Shown here piece by piece: positions 54,570-62,237 of a DNA stretch of 64,000 nt. The notes beneath the pieces were generated by a model. The model worked only from the letters and a program-made list of their open reading frames with translations. It searched no databases and was not told the origin of the DNA. The DNA is taken from contig SVFN01000002.1 in NCBI GenBank assembly GCA_015056815.1, positions 124,001-188,000 of the forward strand, read 5' to 3'. Position 1 is the first letter of the stretch, and every line of letters starts with the position of its first letter. The position numbers were made by a program, and so were the translations under genes. This DNA comes from Lachnospiraceae bacterium (GTDB taxonomy: Bacteria > Bacillota > Clostridia > Lachnospirales > Lachnospiraceae).

Positions 54570-54592
54570 AGAGCCCGAGAGGGCTCTTTTTT
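54570..54592 (+). terminator. Last terminator of the tRNA-derived array
   Basis: AGAGCCC-GAGA-GGGCTCT is followed by TTTTTC. In earlier units the same hairpin continues into GCAC rather than T, so only this copy is a terminator. Confidence 0.65.
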
Positions 54593-54608
54593 CTACGATC
54601 TTACAAAG

Positions 54609-54645
54609 CAGACCCGCGGACATCCTCCCTTAGTCCGCGGGTCTG
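54609..54645 (-). terminator. Terminator of the vWA lipoprotein gene
   Basis: CAGACCCGCGGA and TCCGCGGGTCTG form a 12-bp stem 9 bp after the minus-strand stop. The tail CTTTGTAAG is only weakly T-rich. Confidence 0.65.
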
Positions 54646-54653
54646 TTTCCGGA

Positions 54654-56903
54654 TTACCAGTAGTATTCTTCGTCCTCATCTGTTAGTTCGATATCGCTGT
54701 TATCCAGTTTCTTTAAAATGGCAAGGAACTGGGCACGATTGTCATCTTCCATGATGCGGTGATCCTGTTTCAGTCGATCATAGATCTCATCATAAGTGGA
54801 TGTTCCTTTGTATTCGGAATCCCTGATCAGCATTGCAGTCTGTGCAACACCTGCCGCCCAGGACATATCATCATCCATCTGACTGCTGTAATCTTTCTCC
54901 GTCACCGGAATCTCGATCAGACGGCTCTTATCGCCATCCGGCTCCTTGTAACGAATGTTCACGGTTAAAAGTTCATCCGTATCACTGTCGCCGGCACTTC
55001 CGTTTCCATATTTTGACTCCACTCCGGGAATCTCCATATCAGAGTCCGCAGGTACGATCTCATAGAGAATAGTCACACACTGTCCGGAACCGACTTCCGC
55101 CCCATCCTTTGTATCATCCGCAAAATCTTCTGTCTCCAGCTGACGAAGCTCGTAGCCGATCTGACGATACCCTTTTACTTTTGCGGGATTGAATTCCACC
55201 TGCATCTTCGCATCTTTTGCTACTGTATACATCAGACTTCCGAAATCATCCATCAATGCTTTTCCTGCAGCGCCGGTAGAATCAATATATGCAAAATTAC
55301 CGTTTCCGTTATCCGCCAGAGCTTTCATCTTGGAATCCTTATAATTGCCCTCTCCGACGCCAAGCACGGATAAAAAGACGCCGCTCTCTTTTTCTTTCCT
55401 GATCAGTTCCACCAGATCACTCTCACTGGTAAGTCCCAGATTCAGGTCCCCGTCTGTCGCAAGAATCACGCGGTTGTTACCACCCTCAATAAAGTATTTC
55501 TCTGCGATCTGATATGCTGTCTTAATACCGGCCGATCCATTGGTGCCGCCCCATGCTTCCAGCGACACAATGTCCGATGTGATCTCTTCTTTTTCATCGC
55601 AGCGAACGCCTTTACAGATCACCTCATCTCCCCCTGCATAGGTTACGATGGACACGCGGTCATCGCTTCCCAGATTATGTAATAACATCAAAAAGGATTT
55701 CTGCACCAGCGGAAGTTTATCCGGATCAAACATGGATCCTGAAGTATCGATCAAAAACACCACATTTGAAGCAATATTTTCCACGTCGGCTTCTTCCGAC
55801 TTCACGCCGACCTTTAACAGTTTTGTATCATTGTTCCAGGGTGTATCCGCAATCTTTGCCGTAACGCCGAATTTCTCACCCTCTTTTGCATCTGCATAAT
55901 CATAATCGAAGTAATTCATCATCTCTTCCGTCCGCACAGCATCTTTGGGTATATTCCGCCCATTAAACACTTTCTTACGGAAATTTGCATAGGAAGCAGT
56001 ATCCACATCCATGCCAAAGGTCGAAAACGGACTTGTCTGTGCAGAAAGAAAACGATTTTCCGCAAAACTCTTGTACTCTTCTGTATTCCAGTCCTGCTGT
56101 TCATATGCCGCATCCTCCGATGGCACTTCCCTCTCCTCATAATATGCCCCTCCATCATCTGCAGCGGCTTCTTCACATGTTTCCGTACATACCGCTGCCG
56201 AATCCGCCATCGCAGATTTTCCCGGAGTTTTCTTACTTTTAGCTCCTCCCGTAATCTGGTTAACGATCCCGCCGAACAACCCGCTTCCCGTATTAACAGC
56301 CTCAGTTTCTTCACAATAAATATAGGAGTCCGGAAGTTGCATCTTAGCTTTTTGTATCTTTTCATACAATGCCAGGATCTCATCCGTATCGGAAAGTCTG
56401 TATTCGTAGAGTCTTTTCCCCGTTATTGCGATCATCACGTCTTCCTTCGGCTCATAAACACTGATCTGTTTAAAGTATTTTCTGAACTTTCCGATCAGTC
56501 CGATATACTCTTTTGCGACATTCTTTTCTTCTTTTGACTTGCACCGGTTCAGTATCTCCGTCTCATCTTCCGTCAGCAGATCCCTGCTTAACAGGATCGA
56601 ATCAATCGATGGATGATCGTAAGATGTATACCCGTCGTATTCTTTTTCTGCTGCTTCTATGCACTCACTGATCTCCCTTTCCGTCAGCGCAGTGGCTTTT
56701 TCCCTCTCTGTCTCTTTTTCTTTCCCTTTTTCGTTTTCCTTTCCTTCTTCCGCTTTTTCTCCGTTTTCCACATCCCGTACCTTTTCAGAAGCAGTCCTGA
56801 TCATCTGTCCTGTGGAAGCCGTTCTGATGTTCTGTGTAACTGTGCTACATCCTGTCAGACAAATTGCAATTCCCAACACTAAGATCGATTTTTTCTTATT
56901 CAT
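54654..56903 (-). CDS. YfbK-like vWA lipoprotein
   Basis: This 749-residue lipoprotein has a lipobox (IAICLTGC) at ~residue 20, a charged linker with repeated GKENEKGKEKETE, and a conserved N-terminal block (FSTFGMDVDTASYANFRKKV). Its vWA domain has an intact MIDAS (FLIDTSGSMFD, ILATDGDLNLG) and a C-terminal DUF3520-like region ending in a very acidic tail. YfbK-type proteins sit on the outer face of the membrane; their role is unknown. The start at 56903 follows GAGGAAAAGGAT. Confidence 0.9.
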   Translation of the reverse strand: MNKKKSILVLGIAICLTGCSTVTQNIRTASTGQMIRTASEKVRDVENGEKAEEGKENEKGKEKETEREKATALTEREISECIEAAEKEYDGYTSYDHPSIDSILLSRDLLTEDETEILNRCKSKEEKNVAKEYIGLIGKFRKYFKQISVYEPKEDVMIAITGKRLYEYRLSDTDEILALYEKIQKAKMQLPDSYIYCEETEAVNTGSGLFGGIVNQITGGAKSKKTPGKSAMADSAAVCTETCEEAAADDGGAYYEEREVPSEDAAYEQQDWNTEEYKSFAENRFLSAQTSPFSTFGMDVDTASYANFRKKVFNGRNIPKDAVRTEEMMNYFDYDYADAKEGEKFGVTAKIADTPWNNDTKLLKVGVKSEEADVENIASNVVFLIDTSGSMFDPDKLPLVQKSFLMLLHNLGSDDRVSIVTYAGGDEVICKGVRCDEKEEITSDIVSLEAWGGTNGSAGIKTAYQIAEKYFIEGGNNRVILATDGDLNLGLTSESDLVELIRKEKESGVFLSVLGVGEGNYKDSKMKALADNGNGNFAYIDSTGAAGKALMDDFGSLMYTVAKDAKMQVEFNPAKVKGYRQIGYELRQLETEDFADDTKDGAEVGSGQCVTILYEIVPADSDMEIPGVESKYGNGSAGDSDTDELLTVNIRYKEPDGDKSRLIEIPVTEKDYSSQMDDDMSWAAGVAQTAMLIRDSEYKGTSTYDEIYDRLKQDHRIMEDDNRAQFLAILKKLDNSDIELTDEDEEYYW

Positions 56904-57024
56904 ATCCTTTTCCTCCCAATCTGAAATCTTTAAATAAGTTCCTTTACTACCATTACAGATCGGGTATCCAAAATGTTGCAAAAAAGGAAAAAATTTTTAT
57001 ACAATCTTCATGTATCCATTTCCA

Positions 57025-57744
57025 TCAAAGCGACGCATCCTTTGTCCCTTCATTCTTTGGGGGATCGTTCAAGCCCAGTTCCTGCCATCTTTCCAGTTCC
57101 ATATCGTACATCATCACATAACTGCCATCCTGATAAAACAGGATCATGGCATAATAAAACAGATCTTTTCCGTTGTAGACCGAACGCCATCCATAATCCG
57201 AAAAAGCAGGGGACAGCTCCTTCTTCTCCATGATCAGCTCTGCCGCACACTCAACGACTTCTTTTTCTTTCGCGGCATCCAGACGAGTGGCTGTCCCTTC
57301 AAAGATCCACAGACCCGATCCGGTGCGTCGCGCATACTCTGCAGAGTCCGGCACTTTCCCTTCCTTTTTTATCTTTTTGTCGGTTCTGTCTATCGCTCTT
57401 TTTGCAATCTCCGCAGGCGACGCAGAATCTCTGATTTTTTGCTGTACAGTATGTACAGCCGGAAGAACCCCAAGAAAAAAAAGCCAGCAGATCATAGCAC
57501 ATATCAGCATAATCTTGGCCGGCTTCCGGTATTGACAGATACGAAACACCAAAGCAGTGATGCAGGGGGCGATCAGGAATGCACTTGCAAGTGCTCCGGA
57601 GAAAAAATAATCCGGATCGCCATGGAAGCCCTGCTCTCCGAAGAAATTAAGGCTTCCCGCAAACCAATACATGACCAGACCGCCAAGCAGTATCACTATC
57701 ACAAAAGTCACAAAACCTGTCATCAGAATCCCTGTCTTATTCAT
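57025..57744 (-). CDS. Membrane protein of unknown function
   Basis: This 239-residue protein has three hydrophobic helices in its first ~105 residues (ILMTGFVTFVIVILLGGLVMYWF, GALASAFLIAPCITALVF, IMLICAMICWLFFLGVLPAV). A soluble C-terminal domain (YGWRSVYNGKDLFYYAMILFYQDG) follows. No family is recognised. It is 52 bp after the GH3 gene and 121 bp before the vWA lipoprotein gene, so these three may be expressed together at the cell surface. Confidence 0.72.
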   Translation of the reverse strand: MNKTGILMTGFVTFVIVILLGGLVMYWFAGSLNFFGEQGFHGDPDYFFSGALASAFLIAPCITALVFRICQYRKPAKIMLICAMICWLFFLGVLPAVHTVQQKIRDSASPAEIAKRAIDRTDKKIKKEGKVPDSAEYARRTGSGLWIFEGTATRLDAAKEKEVVECAAELIMEKKELSPAFSDYGWRSVYNGKDLFYYAMILFYQDGSYVMMYDMELERWQELGLNDPPKNEGTKDASL

Positions 57745-57796
57745 CCCTTATACCCCCGTCACTTACGCCTGTCTCCTATCGTCTGCGCATACTCCT

Positions 57797-59275
57797 TTAT
57801 TCCTCCGGAGTATAATTCTCATAATCGATCAGATTCTTATACTTAACTCTGTAAATACGATAAACAGATTCCTCAATCCTCTCTTCAGTGATTTCACCGT
57901 CTTGTACCGCTTTTAAGAGTCCATTGTATTCATCCTTAAATTTACCGGGTGCTACGATCATGTCACATCCCGCCTTAACAGCTTCCACTGCTACGGCTGA
58001 TTGTTTATAGGTTTTGTTGATCGCGCCCTTATTGACGTAGTCCGTCATGACGATTCCGTCAAACTCAAGTTCCTTTCGGAGAAGATCTGTCACAATCTTT
58101 TCCGAAAAGCAGGCAGGTGTATCATCGCCCGTTATTTCCGGCATCTCCACCTCTGACACCATGATTATATTCGCTCCGGCCTGGATCATCTGTTTATAGA
58201 CTTCCATCTCATTCTTTTGCAGATCCTCCAAAGTCCTCTTGGAAACAACCTCACCCGCAGTGCCATCCGTCTTAACGTCTCCGTAGCTCGGAAAATATTT
58301 GATCACGGGACGCACATACTGATCTATCATACCATTCATCACGCTCTTGGAAAACGTGATAACATCCTCCTGATCATCTCCAAACGAACGGCTGGTGATC
58401 GCAGAACCTTTATCAAGCACCACGTCCGTTACGGGCGCTAAGTTCATATCCAGTCCAAAGGCTCTTAGTCTCTGCCCAAACTCGATCCCGACACTGTACG
58501 CATCGGCTACCCCCTTCTGCTTTCCAATCTCCGACTGGCTTAAAGTAACCTCTTCAACCAGCTTCTTTTTATAGAAAGGGCTGTCTTTTCCGCCTTCCTC
58601 TGCAACAGCCATAAATGTCTCTTTGTTGCAATAGGTGCGCATATTTGAAACCAGTTCCAGAAACTGATCTCCATCTTTCATATTTTTCTCGGTAAACAGG
58701 ATGCCACCTACCGGATATTGGGATAATGCATCGCTGACATCCCCGCCCGCCTTGAGCATGGCACCGGTATTCATAAGCTGCTCCGGCTGAACCATAAACA
58801 GTGCCGCAACTTTTTCCTCCAGCGACATGGATTTGAGGTATCCCGCAATCACTTCATCCAGAATCTTTACTTCATCCGGCACCGGATTCTCTTCTGCCTG
58901 TTTTGCCTCTTCCTTCGCAGCAGCCTCCGCCACCTGTTTGGCAATATCGGATTCCTCCTCTCCTTGTTCCGCTTCCGTATTCTGTGCACTCTCCGAAGCC
59001 TGTTCCACCTTCGTCCGGGGTTGTTGTGACTGTTTTGCTTTCGCCTCTTGTTTTCCGGCTTTTCCTCCTGTCAGAAGATGAATGATCACGATCAGGAAAA
59101 CGACCACTGCAACTGCTGCACCGCCCACGGCAGCATAGGCCTGCATCTCTTCCTTCTGTCTTCTTTTTCTTCTTACTTCCTCCCTGGATAGATTCTCATC
59201 AACCTCCTGCAGAGGCACAAATTTCTGTCTATGAAAACGCAACGCTAATTTAGAAAAATCAAATGGAAAACGCAT
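57797..59275 (-). CDS. Membrane-anchored GH3-family protein (NagZ-like)
   Basis: This 492-residue protein has a basic cytoplasmic tail, one membrane helix (~50-70, AAVGGAAVAVVVFLIVIIHLL), a Glu/Ala/Gln-rich linker (~75-140), and a GH3 TIM barrel. The nucleophile Asp is in DGIVMTDYVNKG. The usual KHFPGHGD.DSH loop, which supplies the His-Asp acid/base in NagZ, is changed to KYFPSYGDVKTDGT, so the His is missing. The enzyme may use another acid/base, act as a phosphorylase, or be inactive. Amino-sugar cell-wall substrates are usual for this branch. AGGAGGTAGTTTC precedes the ATG. Confidence 0.85.
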   Translation of the reverse strand: MRFPFDFSKLALRFHRQKFVPLQEVDENLSREEVRRKRRQKEEMQAYAAVGGAAVAVVVFLIVIIHLLTGGKAGKQEAKAKQSQQPRTKVEQASESAQNTEAEQGEEESDIAKQVAEAAAKEEAKQAEENPVPDEVKILDEVIAGYLKSMSLEEKVAALFMVQPEQLMNTGAMLKAGGDVSDALSQYPVGGILFTEKNMKDGDQFLELVSNMRTYCNKETFMAVAEEGGKDSPFYKKKLVEEVTLSQSEIGKQKGVADAYSVGIEFGQRLRAFGLDMNLAPVTDVVLDKGSAITSRSFGDDQEDVITFSKSVMNGMIDQYVRPVIKYFPSYGDVKTDGTAGEVVSKRTLEDLQKNEMEVYKQMIQAGANIIMVSEVEMPEITGDDTPACFSEKIVTDLLRKELEFDGIVMTDYVNKGAINKTYKQSAVAVEAVKAGCDMIVAPGKFKDEYNGLLKAVQDGEITEERIEESVYRIYRVKYKNLIDYENYTPEE

Positions 59276-59313
59276 GAAACTACCTCCTGATCCATTTTGC
59301 CTATATATAGCTG

Positions 59314-59343
59314 ATTATATCATATTCCGCCTGCAAAATGCAA
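59314..59343 (-). promoter_or_regulatory. Promoter of the GH3 gene
   Basis: On the minus strand, TTGCAT (59343-59338) and TATAAT (59319-59314) are separated by 18 bp. Confidence 0.55.
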
Positions 59344-59395
59344 TCGTGTGATATCCGGGAGATTTTCCGGATTCCGGGCAAAAATACAAAAAAAC

Positions 59396-59427
59396 GCGGG
59401 CACCAATCACCTTCGACTGATACCCGC
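59396..59427 (-). terminator. Terminator of small-transcript unit 2
   Basis: On the minus strand GCGGGTATCA and TGGTGCCCGC pair fully if G-U pairs are counted, followed by GTTTTTTTG. It closes the unit that starts at the promoter 59687-59715. Confidence 0.8.
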
Positions 59428-59692
59428 TAATGAACTTCCGGTCCCATTGGACTGTACCTCCTGTTCTGCTGTAAAACGTTCCATCTTCTTTTTGATACTG
59501 ATTGTATCCGTAACAGGCGTTTGCTCCGTTTAATCAGCAAATCTTTCTTCCCAACCTCGTTACTCTCTCCATGTACTTGTCTACAACATACTGCTTATTA
59601 CTTTTTTGGAATAAAATTAATTATGACGGTGGTCTGTACCTCTCTTTCTTTAGATTTTTATATCGTCACTTCTTTTGTATGGTTCAAGTATA
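59428..59692 (-). ncRNA. Small transcript unit 2 (about 260-290 nt)
   Basis: A strong promoter, then a conserved leader TCTAAAGAAAGAGAGGTACAG, a 15-base dyad GATACAATCAGTATC (59498-59512), a second motif GGAGGTACAGTCCAATGGGA, and a perfect terminator define a discrete RNA. It resembles unit 1 over about 240 nt. A mini-frame MGPEVH after GGAGG is too short to judge. A regulatory RNA or a short-peptide gene are both possible. Confidence 0.55.
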
Positions 59693-59715
59693 CTATACAC
59701 CCCTTTAATTGTCAA
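59687..59715 (-). promoter_or_regulatory. Promoter of small-transcript unit 2
   Basis: On the minus strand, TTGACA (59715-59710) and TATACT (59692-59687) are separated by exactly 17 bp, a near-consensus promoter. Confidence 0.75.
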
Positions 59716-59849
59716 CACTTTTTCTTGTAAAATTTTATATTTTCTTATAATTACTTTTTCATATGATAATTGTGTGTTTTTAAACCAGTCTGATGCGCGA
59801 TTATTCTGACGATTTCACAGGTAAAATACAACAGGATCTGTCATAACAA

Positions 59850-59880
59850 TAAGGCCGTTTGACATCGGCCTCTTTTTCAT
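59850..59880 (+). terminator. Isolated terminator-like hairpin
   Basis: AGGCCG pairs with CGGCCT around about 8 nt and is followed by CTTTTTC on the plus strand. No plus-strand gene is seen before it, so it may be a relic. Confidence 0.4.
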
Positions 59881-59966
59881 CCCGCGTGAGTGCGGTTATG
59901 CCCCCGGTACACTCTCCGGGAACGTTTTTACCTGACAGGAGATCGCAAGTTTCTGCAAAATAGAAA

Positions 59967-59997
59967 AGCGGGTATCAATCTTTCGATCGATACCCGC
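59967..59997 (-). terminator. Terminator of small-transcript unit 3
   Basis: AGCGGGTATC and GATACCCGCT form a perfect 10-bp stem, followed on the minus strand by TTTTCTATTTTG. Its sequence is related to the unit 2 terminator. Confidence 0.75.
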
Positions 59998-60066
59998 TAT
60001 CTATCTGTCTGTCCCATTGGAATATACCTCTCTTCCTTCAGACTCATCTATATAAATTGGTATGTA
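59998..60066 (-). ncRNA. Small transcript unit 3 (about 95 nt including terminator)
   Basis: This is a short relative of units 1 and 2. It has a promoter, the motif GAGAGGTATATTCCAATGGGA, and a terminator related to that of unit 2. It lacks the first repeat motif and the GATAC dyad. A mini-frame MGQTDR follows the Shine-Dalgarno-like part. Confidence 0.5.
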
Positions 60067-60095
60067 TATATACATCATCTATATTAAATTGCCAA
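60067..60095 (-). promoter_or_regulatory. Promoter of small-transcript unit 3
   Basis: On the minus strand, TTGGCA (60095-60090) and TATATA (60072-60067) are separated by 17 bp. Confidence 0.6.
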
Positions 60096-60182
60096 TACAT
60101 TAAATGTATCTCAATGTTTTGAAAAAATAACATATCTCCAATTTATGATAAATCAAGTATTGTCACATCCTTTTCTACTACC

Positions 60183-60448
60183 GGCTACCTATCCCATTGG
60201 ACTGTACCTCCTTTTCTGTCGCATCGCTTTCCACCTCTTCTTTGATACTGATTGTATCGGTAACACTCCGGCATCCACACCGCTCGAATATGTAAATACC
60301 TGTTCCTTTTCCCGTTACCCTCTACTGTACTCACCTGCGGCTATTTTAAAAGCTTCTTGTCCTGATTTAAAATTTAATTGTCTGGTGGTCCGTACCTCCC
60401 TTTCTTTAGATTTATCTATCTCTTAATATCCTTCTGTGATATATGTAC
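60183..60448 (-). ncRNA. Small transcript unit 1 (about 260 nt)
   Basis: A near-consensus promoter leads into TCTAAAGAAAGGGAGGTACGG, then the same GATACAATCAGTATC dyad, then AAAGGAGGTACAGTCCAATGGGA. The order matches unit 2 and the spacing is similar. No terminator of its own is clear before the unit 3 promoter. Frames through the repeats lack start codons, so RNA-level conservation is the better reading. Confidence 0.5.
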
Positions 60449-60477
60449 AGTATAATCGAATGTGCAATAATTGTCAA
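60449..60477 (-). promoter_or_regulatory. Promoter of small-transcript unit 1
   Basis: On the minus strand, TTGACA (60477-60472) and TATACT (60454-60449) are separated by exactly 17 bp. Confidence 0.75.
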
Positions 60478-60678
60478 TACATTATTTTATTTTTATATTT
60501 ATTTTATAATTATTGTGTTTATATGCTTATGTTATCTGACAATTATATTGTTTTAACATGCTTTATAATATTGTTTTTTGGCCACCCGGTACTATTCTGT
60601 CTTTTTCCGAAGAAAGATTCGCCAACACCCTTATGATTTCCGCCCTCCTCCCACAACAGGTTTGGTCATTAATCAAAA

Positions 60679-60705
60679 CCCCGCCGCAATTAATCTGCGG
60701 CGGGG
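60679..60705 (-). terminator. Terminator of the aspartokinase gene
   Basis: CCCCGCCGCA and TGCGGCGGGG form a perfect 10-bp stem with a 7-nt loop, followed on the minus strand by TTTTGATTAATG. It separates lysC from the small-transcript units. Confidence 0.85.
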
Positions 60706-60781
60706 AAACCAAATTCATTATCTTACTGTCTGCCAACAACACGCTGCAGTGCAGATTGCTGTTATTGTAACCTGTTATTTC

Positions 60782-62101
60782 TTATAACTGAACATCCACA
60801 AAAATCGTGTAGATTGCTTTGATCGCAGCCTCAAAATCCTGGTTCTTCACACCGATGATAATGTTAAGCTCAGAAGATCCCTGATCGATCATCTTGACAT
60901 TGACATTTCCATGTGCCAGAGCCGAGAAGATTCTTCCGGCAGTACCGCGGGTAGATCTCATACCGCGTCCCACTACCGCTATCAGAGCAAGATCAGACTC
61001 CAGATCCACAGTATCCGGTTTCACTGCTTTATGAATACCTGCCAACACATTCTGTTCTTTTTCTTCAAACTCATCCTGATGCACAAAAACAGTCATGGTA
61101 TCGATCCCTGACGGCATGTGCTCAATGGAAATATCATTGTCTTCAAATACCTGAAGCACCTTCCGGCAGAAACCGACCTCTGCGTTCATCATGTCCTTAT
61201 CAATGCTGACACAGCAGAATCCTTTCTTGCCGGCGATACCGGTAATAACATATTTGGATTTCTGACAGGTATTCTCCACGATCCAGGTACCGCTGTCCTG
61301 CGGTGCATTGGTATTTTTGATATTGATCGGGATTCCTTCCTTGCGGACAGGGAAAATCGCATCTTCATGAAGAACACTGGCTCCCATATAAGAAAGCTCT
61401 CTGAGCTCTCTGTACGTGATCATATCAATTGACTGCGGTTTGTCGATGATACGCGGATCCGCCACCATGAAACCGGAAACATCTGTCCAGTTCTCATACA
61501 CATCCACTTTCGCAGCTCTCGCAACAATAGAGCCTGTCACATCAGAACCGCCTCTGGAGAAAGTCTTAACGGTTCCATCCGGAAGTGCACCGTAAAAGCC
61601 GGGGATTACGGCTCTCTCTGTTTTCGCAAGGCGCTCGCTCAGCACATCATTGGTCTTTTCCGCATCAAAATCACCATTCTCATCAAAGAAAATTACTTCT
61701 GCCGCATCGATAAATTCATAGCCGAGATAATTTGCCATTACAATACCATTCAGATACTCGCCGCGGCTGGCCGCATAATTTTCTCCTGCTTTTTTCTTGA
61801 AATCCGCCGTGATCTTTTCAAATTCCTTTTCCAGGGAAAGATCCAGCTTCAAGCCGTTGATGATCTCCTGATAACGTGCCTTGATAAAAGCCATCTCCTG
61901 TGAAAAGTCTTTTCCTGCCTCTGCCAGCGCGTAGGTAGCATAAAGCATATCCGTTACCTTGGTATCCTTTTTGTCCCTTTTGCCCGGTGCGGACGGAACC
62001 ACGTATTTCCTTGATTTATCAGCATGAATGATCTTGCCTACCTTTAAAAACTGTTCTGCGCTCGCCAGAGAGCTGCCACCGAATTTTACTACTTTTTTCA
62101 T
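60782..62101 (-). CDS. lysC: Aspartate kinase
   Basis: This 439-residue enzyme phosphorylates aspartate, the first step to lysine, threonine and methionine. The N-terminal VVKFGGSSLASAEQF and the FSRGGSDVTGSIVARAA segment bind ATP and aspartate. Two C-terminal ACT domains (from about 300; VSIDKDMMNAEVGF, ALIAVVGRGMRSTRG) imply feedback control by an end-product amino acid. AGAGGAGTAAATT precedes the ATG. It lies 136 bp after hom; that gap shows no lysine riboswitch. Together with hom and the ACT protein it points to threonine/homoserine supply. Confidence 0.96.
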   Translation of the reverse strand: MKKVVKFGGSSLASAEQFLKVGKIIHADKSRKYVVPSAPGKRDKKDTKVTDMLYATYALAEAGKDFSQEMAFIKARYQEIINGLKLDLSLEKEFEKITADFKKKAGENYAASRGEYLNGIVMANYLGYEFIDAAEVIFFDENGDFDAEKTNDVLSERLAKTERAVIPGFYGALPDGTVKTFSRGGSDVTGSIVARAAKVDVYENWTDVSGFMVADPRIIDKPQSIDMITYRELRELSYMGASVLHEDAIFPVRKEGIPINIKNTNAPQDSGTWIVENTCQKSKYVITGIAGKKGFCCVSIDKDMMNAEVGFCRKVLQVFEDNDISIEHMPSGIDTMTVFVHQDEFEEKEQNVLAGIHKAVKPDTVDLESDLALIAVVGRGMRSTRGTAGRIFSALAHGNVNVKMIDQGSSELNIIIGVKNQDFEAAIKAIYTIFVDVQL

Positions 62102-62237
62102 AATTTACTCCTCTGTTCTGAGTATTGTCAAACGATCCGTCTTCCAAACGGGACCGTTCCATACCTTACACTTTCTTTTTGTTTCTTGGTTTTATCTCAG
62201 CCGTCCCGGAATTTAACTGATCTCCATCCGTATTATT

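Larger units (their letters stand above)
54172..54592 (+). repeat. Tandem tRNA-derived hairpin units downstream of tRNA-Gly
   Basis: The tRNA 3'-end sequence CCCGTCTCGCGC recurs at 54347 and 54519, giving two full units of 175 and 172 bp and a shorter third. Each full unit holds, in order, a terminator-like hairpin, GCAGAGCC..GGCTCTGC, GCGGGTGGAT/ATCCACCCGC, GGCGAGT/ACTCGCC, and GGCGCT..ATGTGCC/GGCACATAGCGCC. A T-arm relic (CGCGGGTCCGGATCTCG at 54274, 13 of 17 matches to the tRNA) lies within each unit. Changes between units partly keep base pairs. The plus-strand transcript of the tRNA would include them unless it ends at the first hairpin. Confidence 0.8.

Noticed and set aside
59610..60420. 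T-box riboswitch suggested by GGGAGGTACGGACC
   Set aside because: The T-box core AGGGTGGNACCGCG and its antiterminator layout are absent.
60145..60636. Hydrophobic plus-strand frames in the region between GH3 and lysC, possible type I toxins
   Set aside because: The promoters and terminators are on the minus strand, the frames lack ribosome sites, and their shared LSLDL phrase comes only from the DNA repeat.
62102..62237. Lysine or threonine leader control before lysC
   Set aside because: The gap is too short for a lysine riboswitch and shows no run of Thr or Lys codons or terminator pair.
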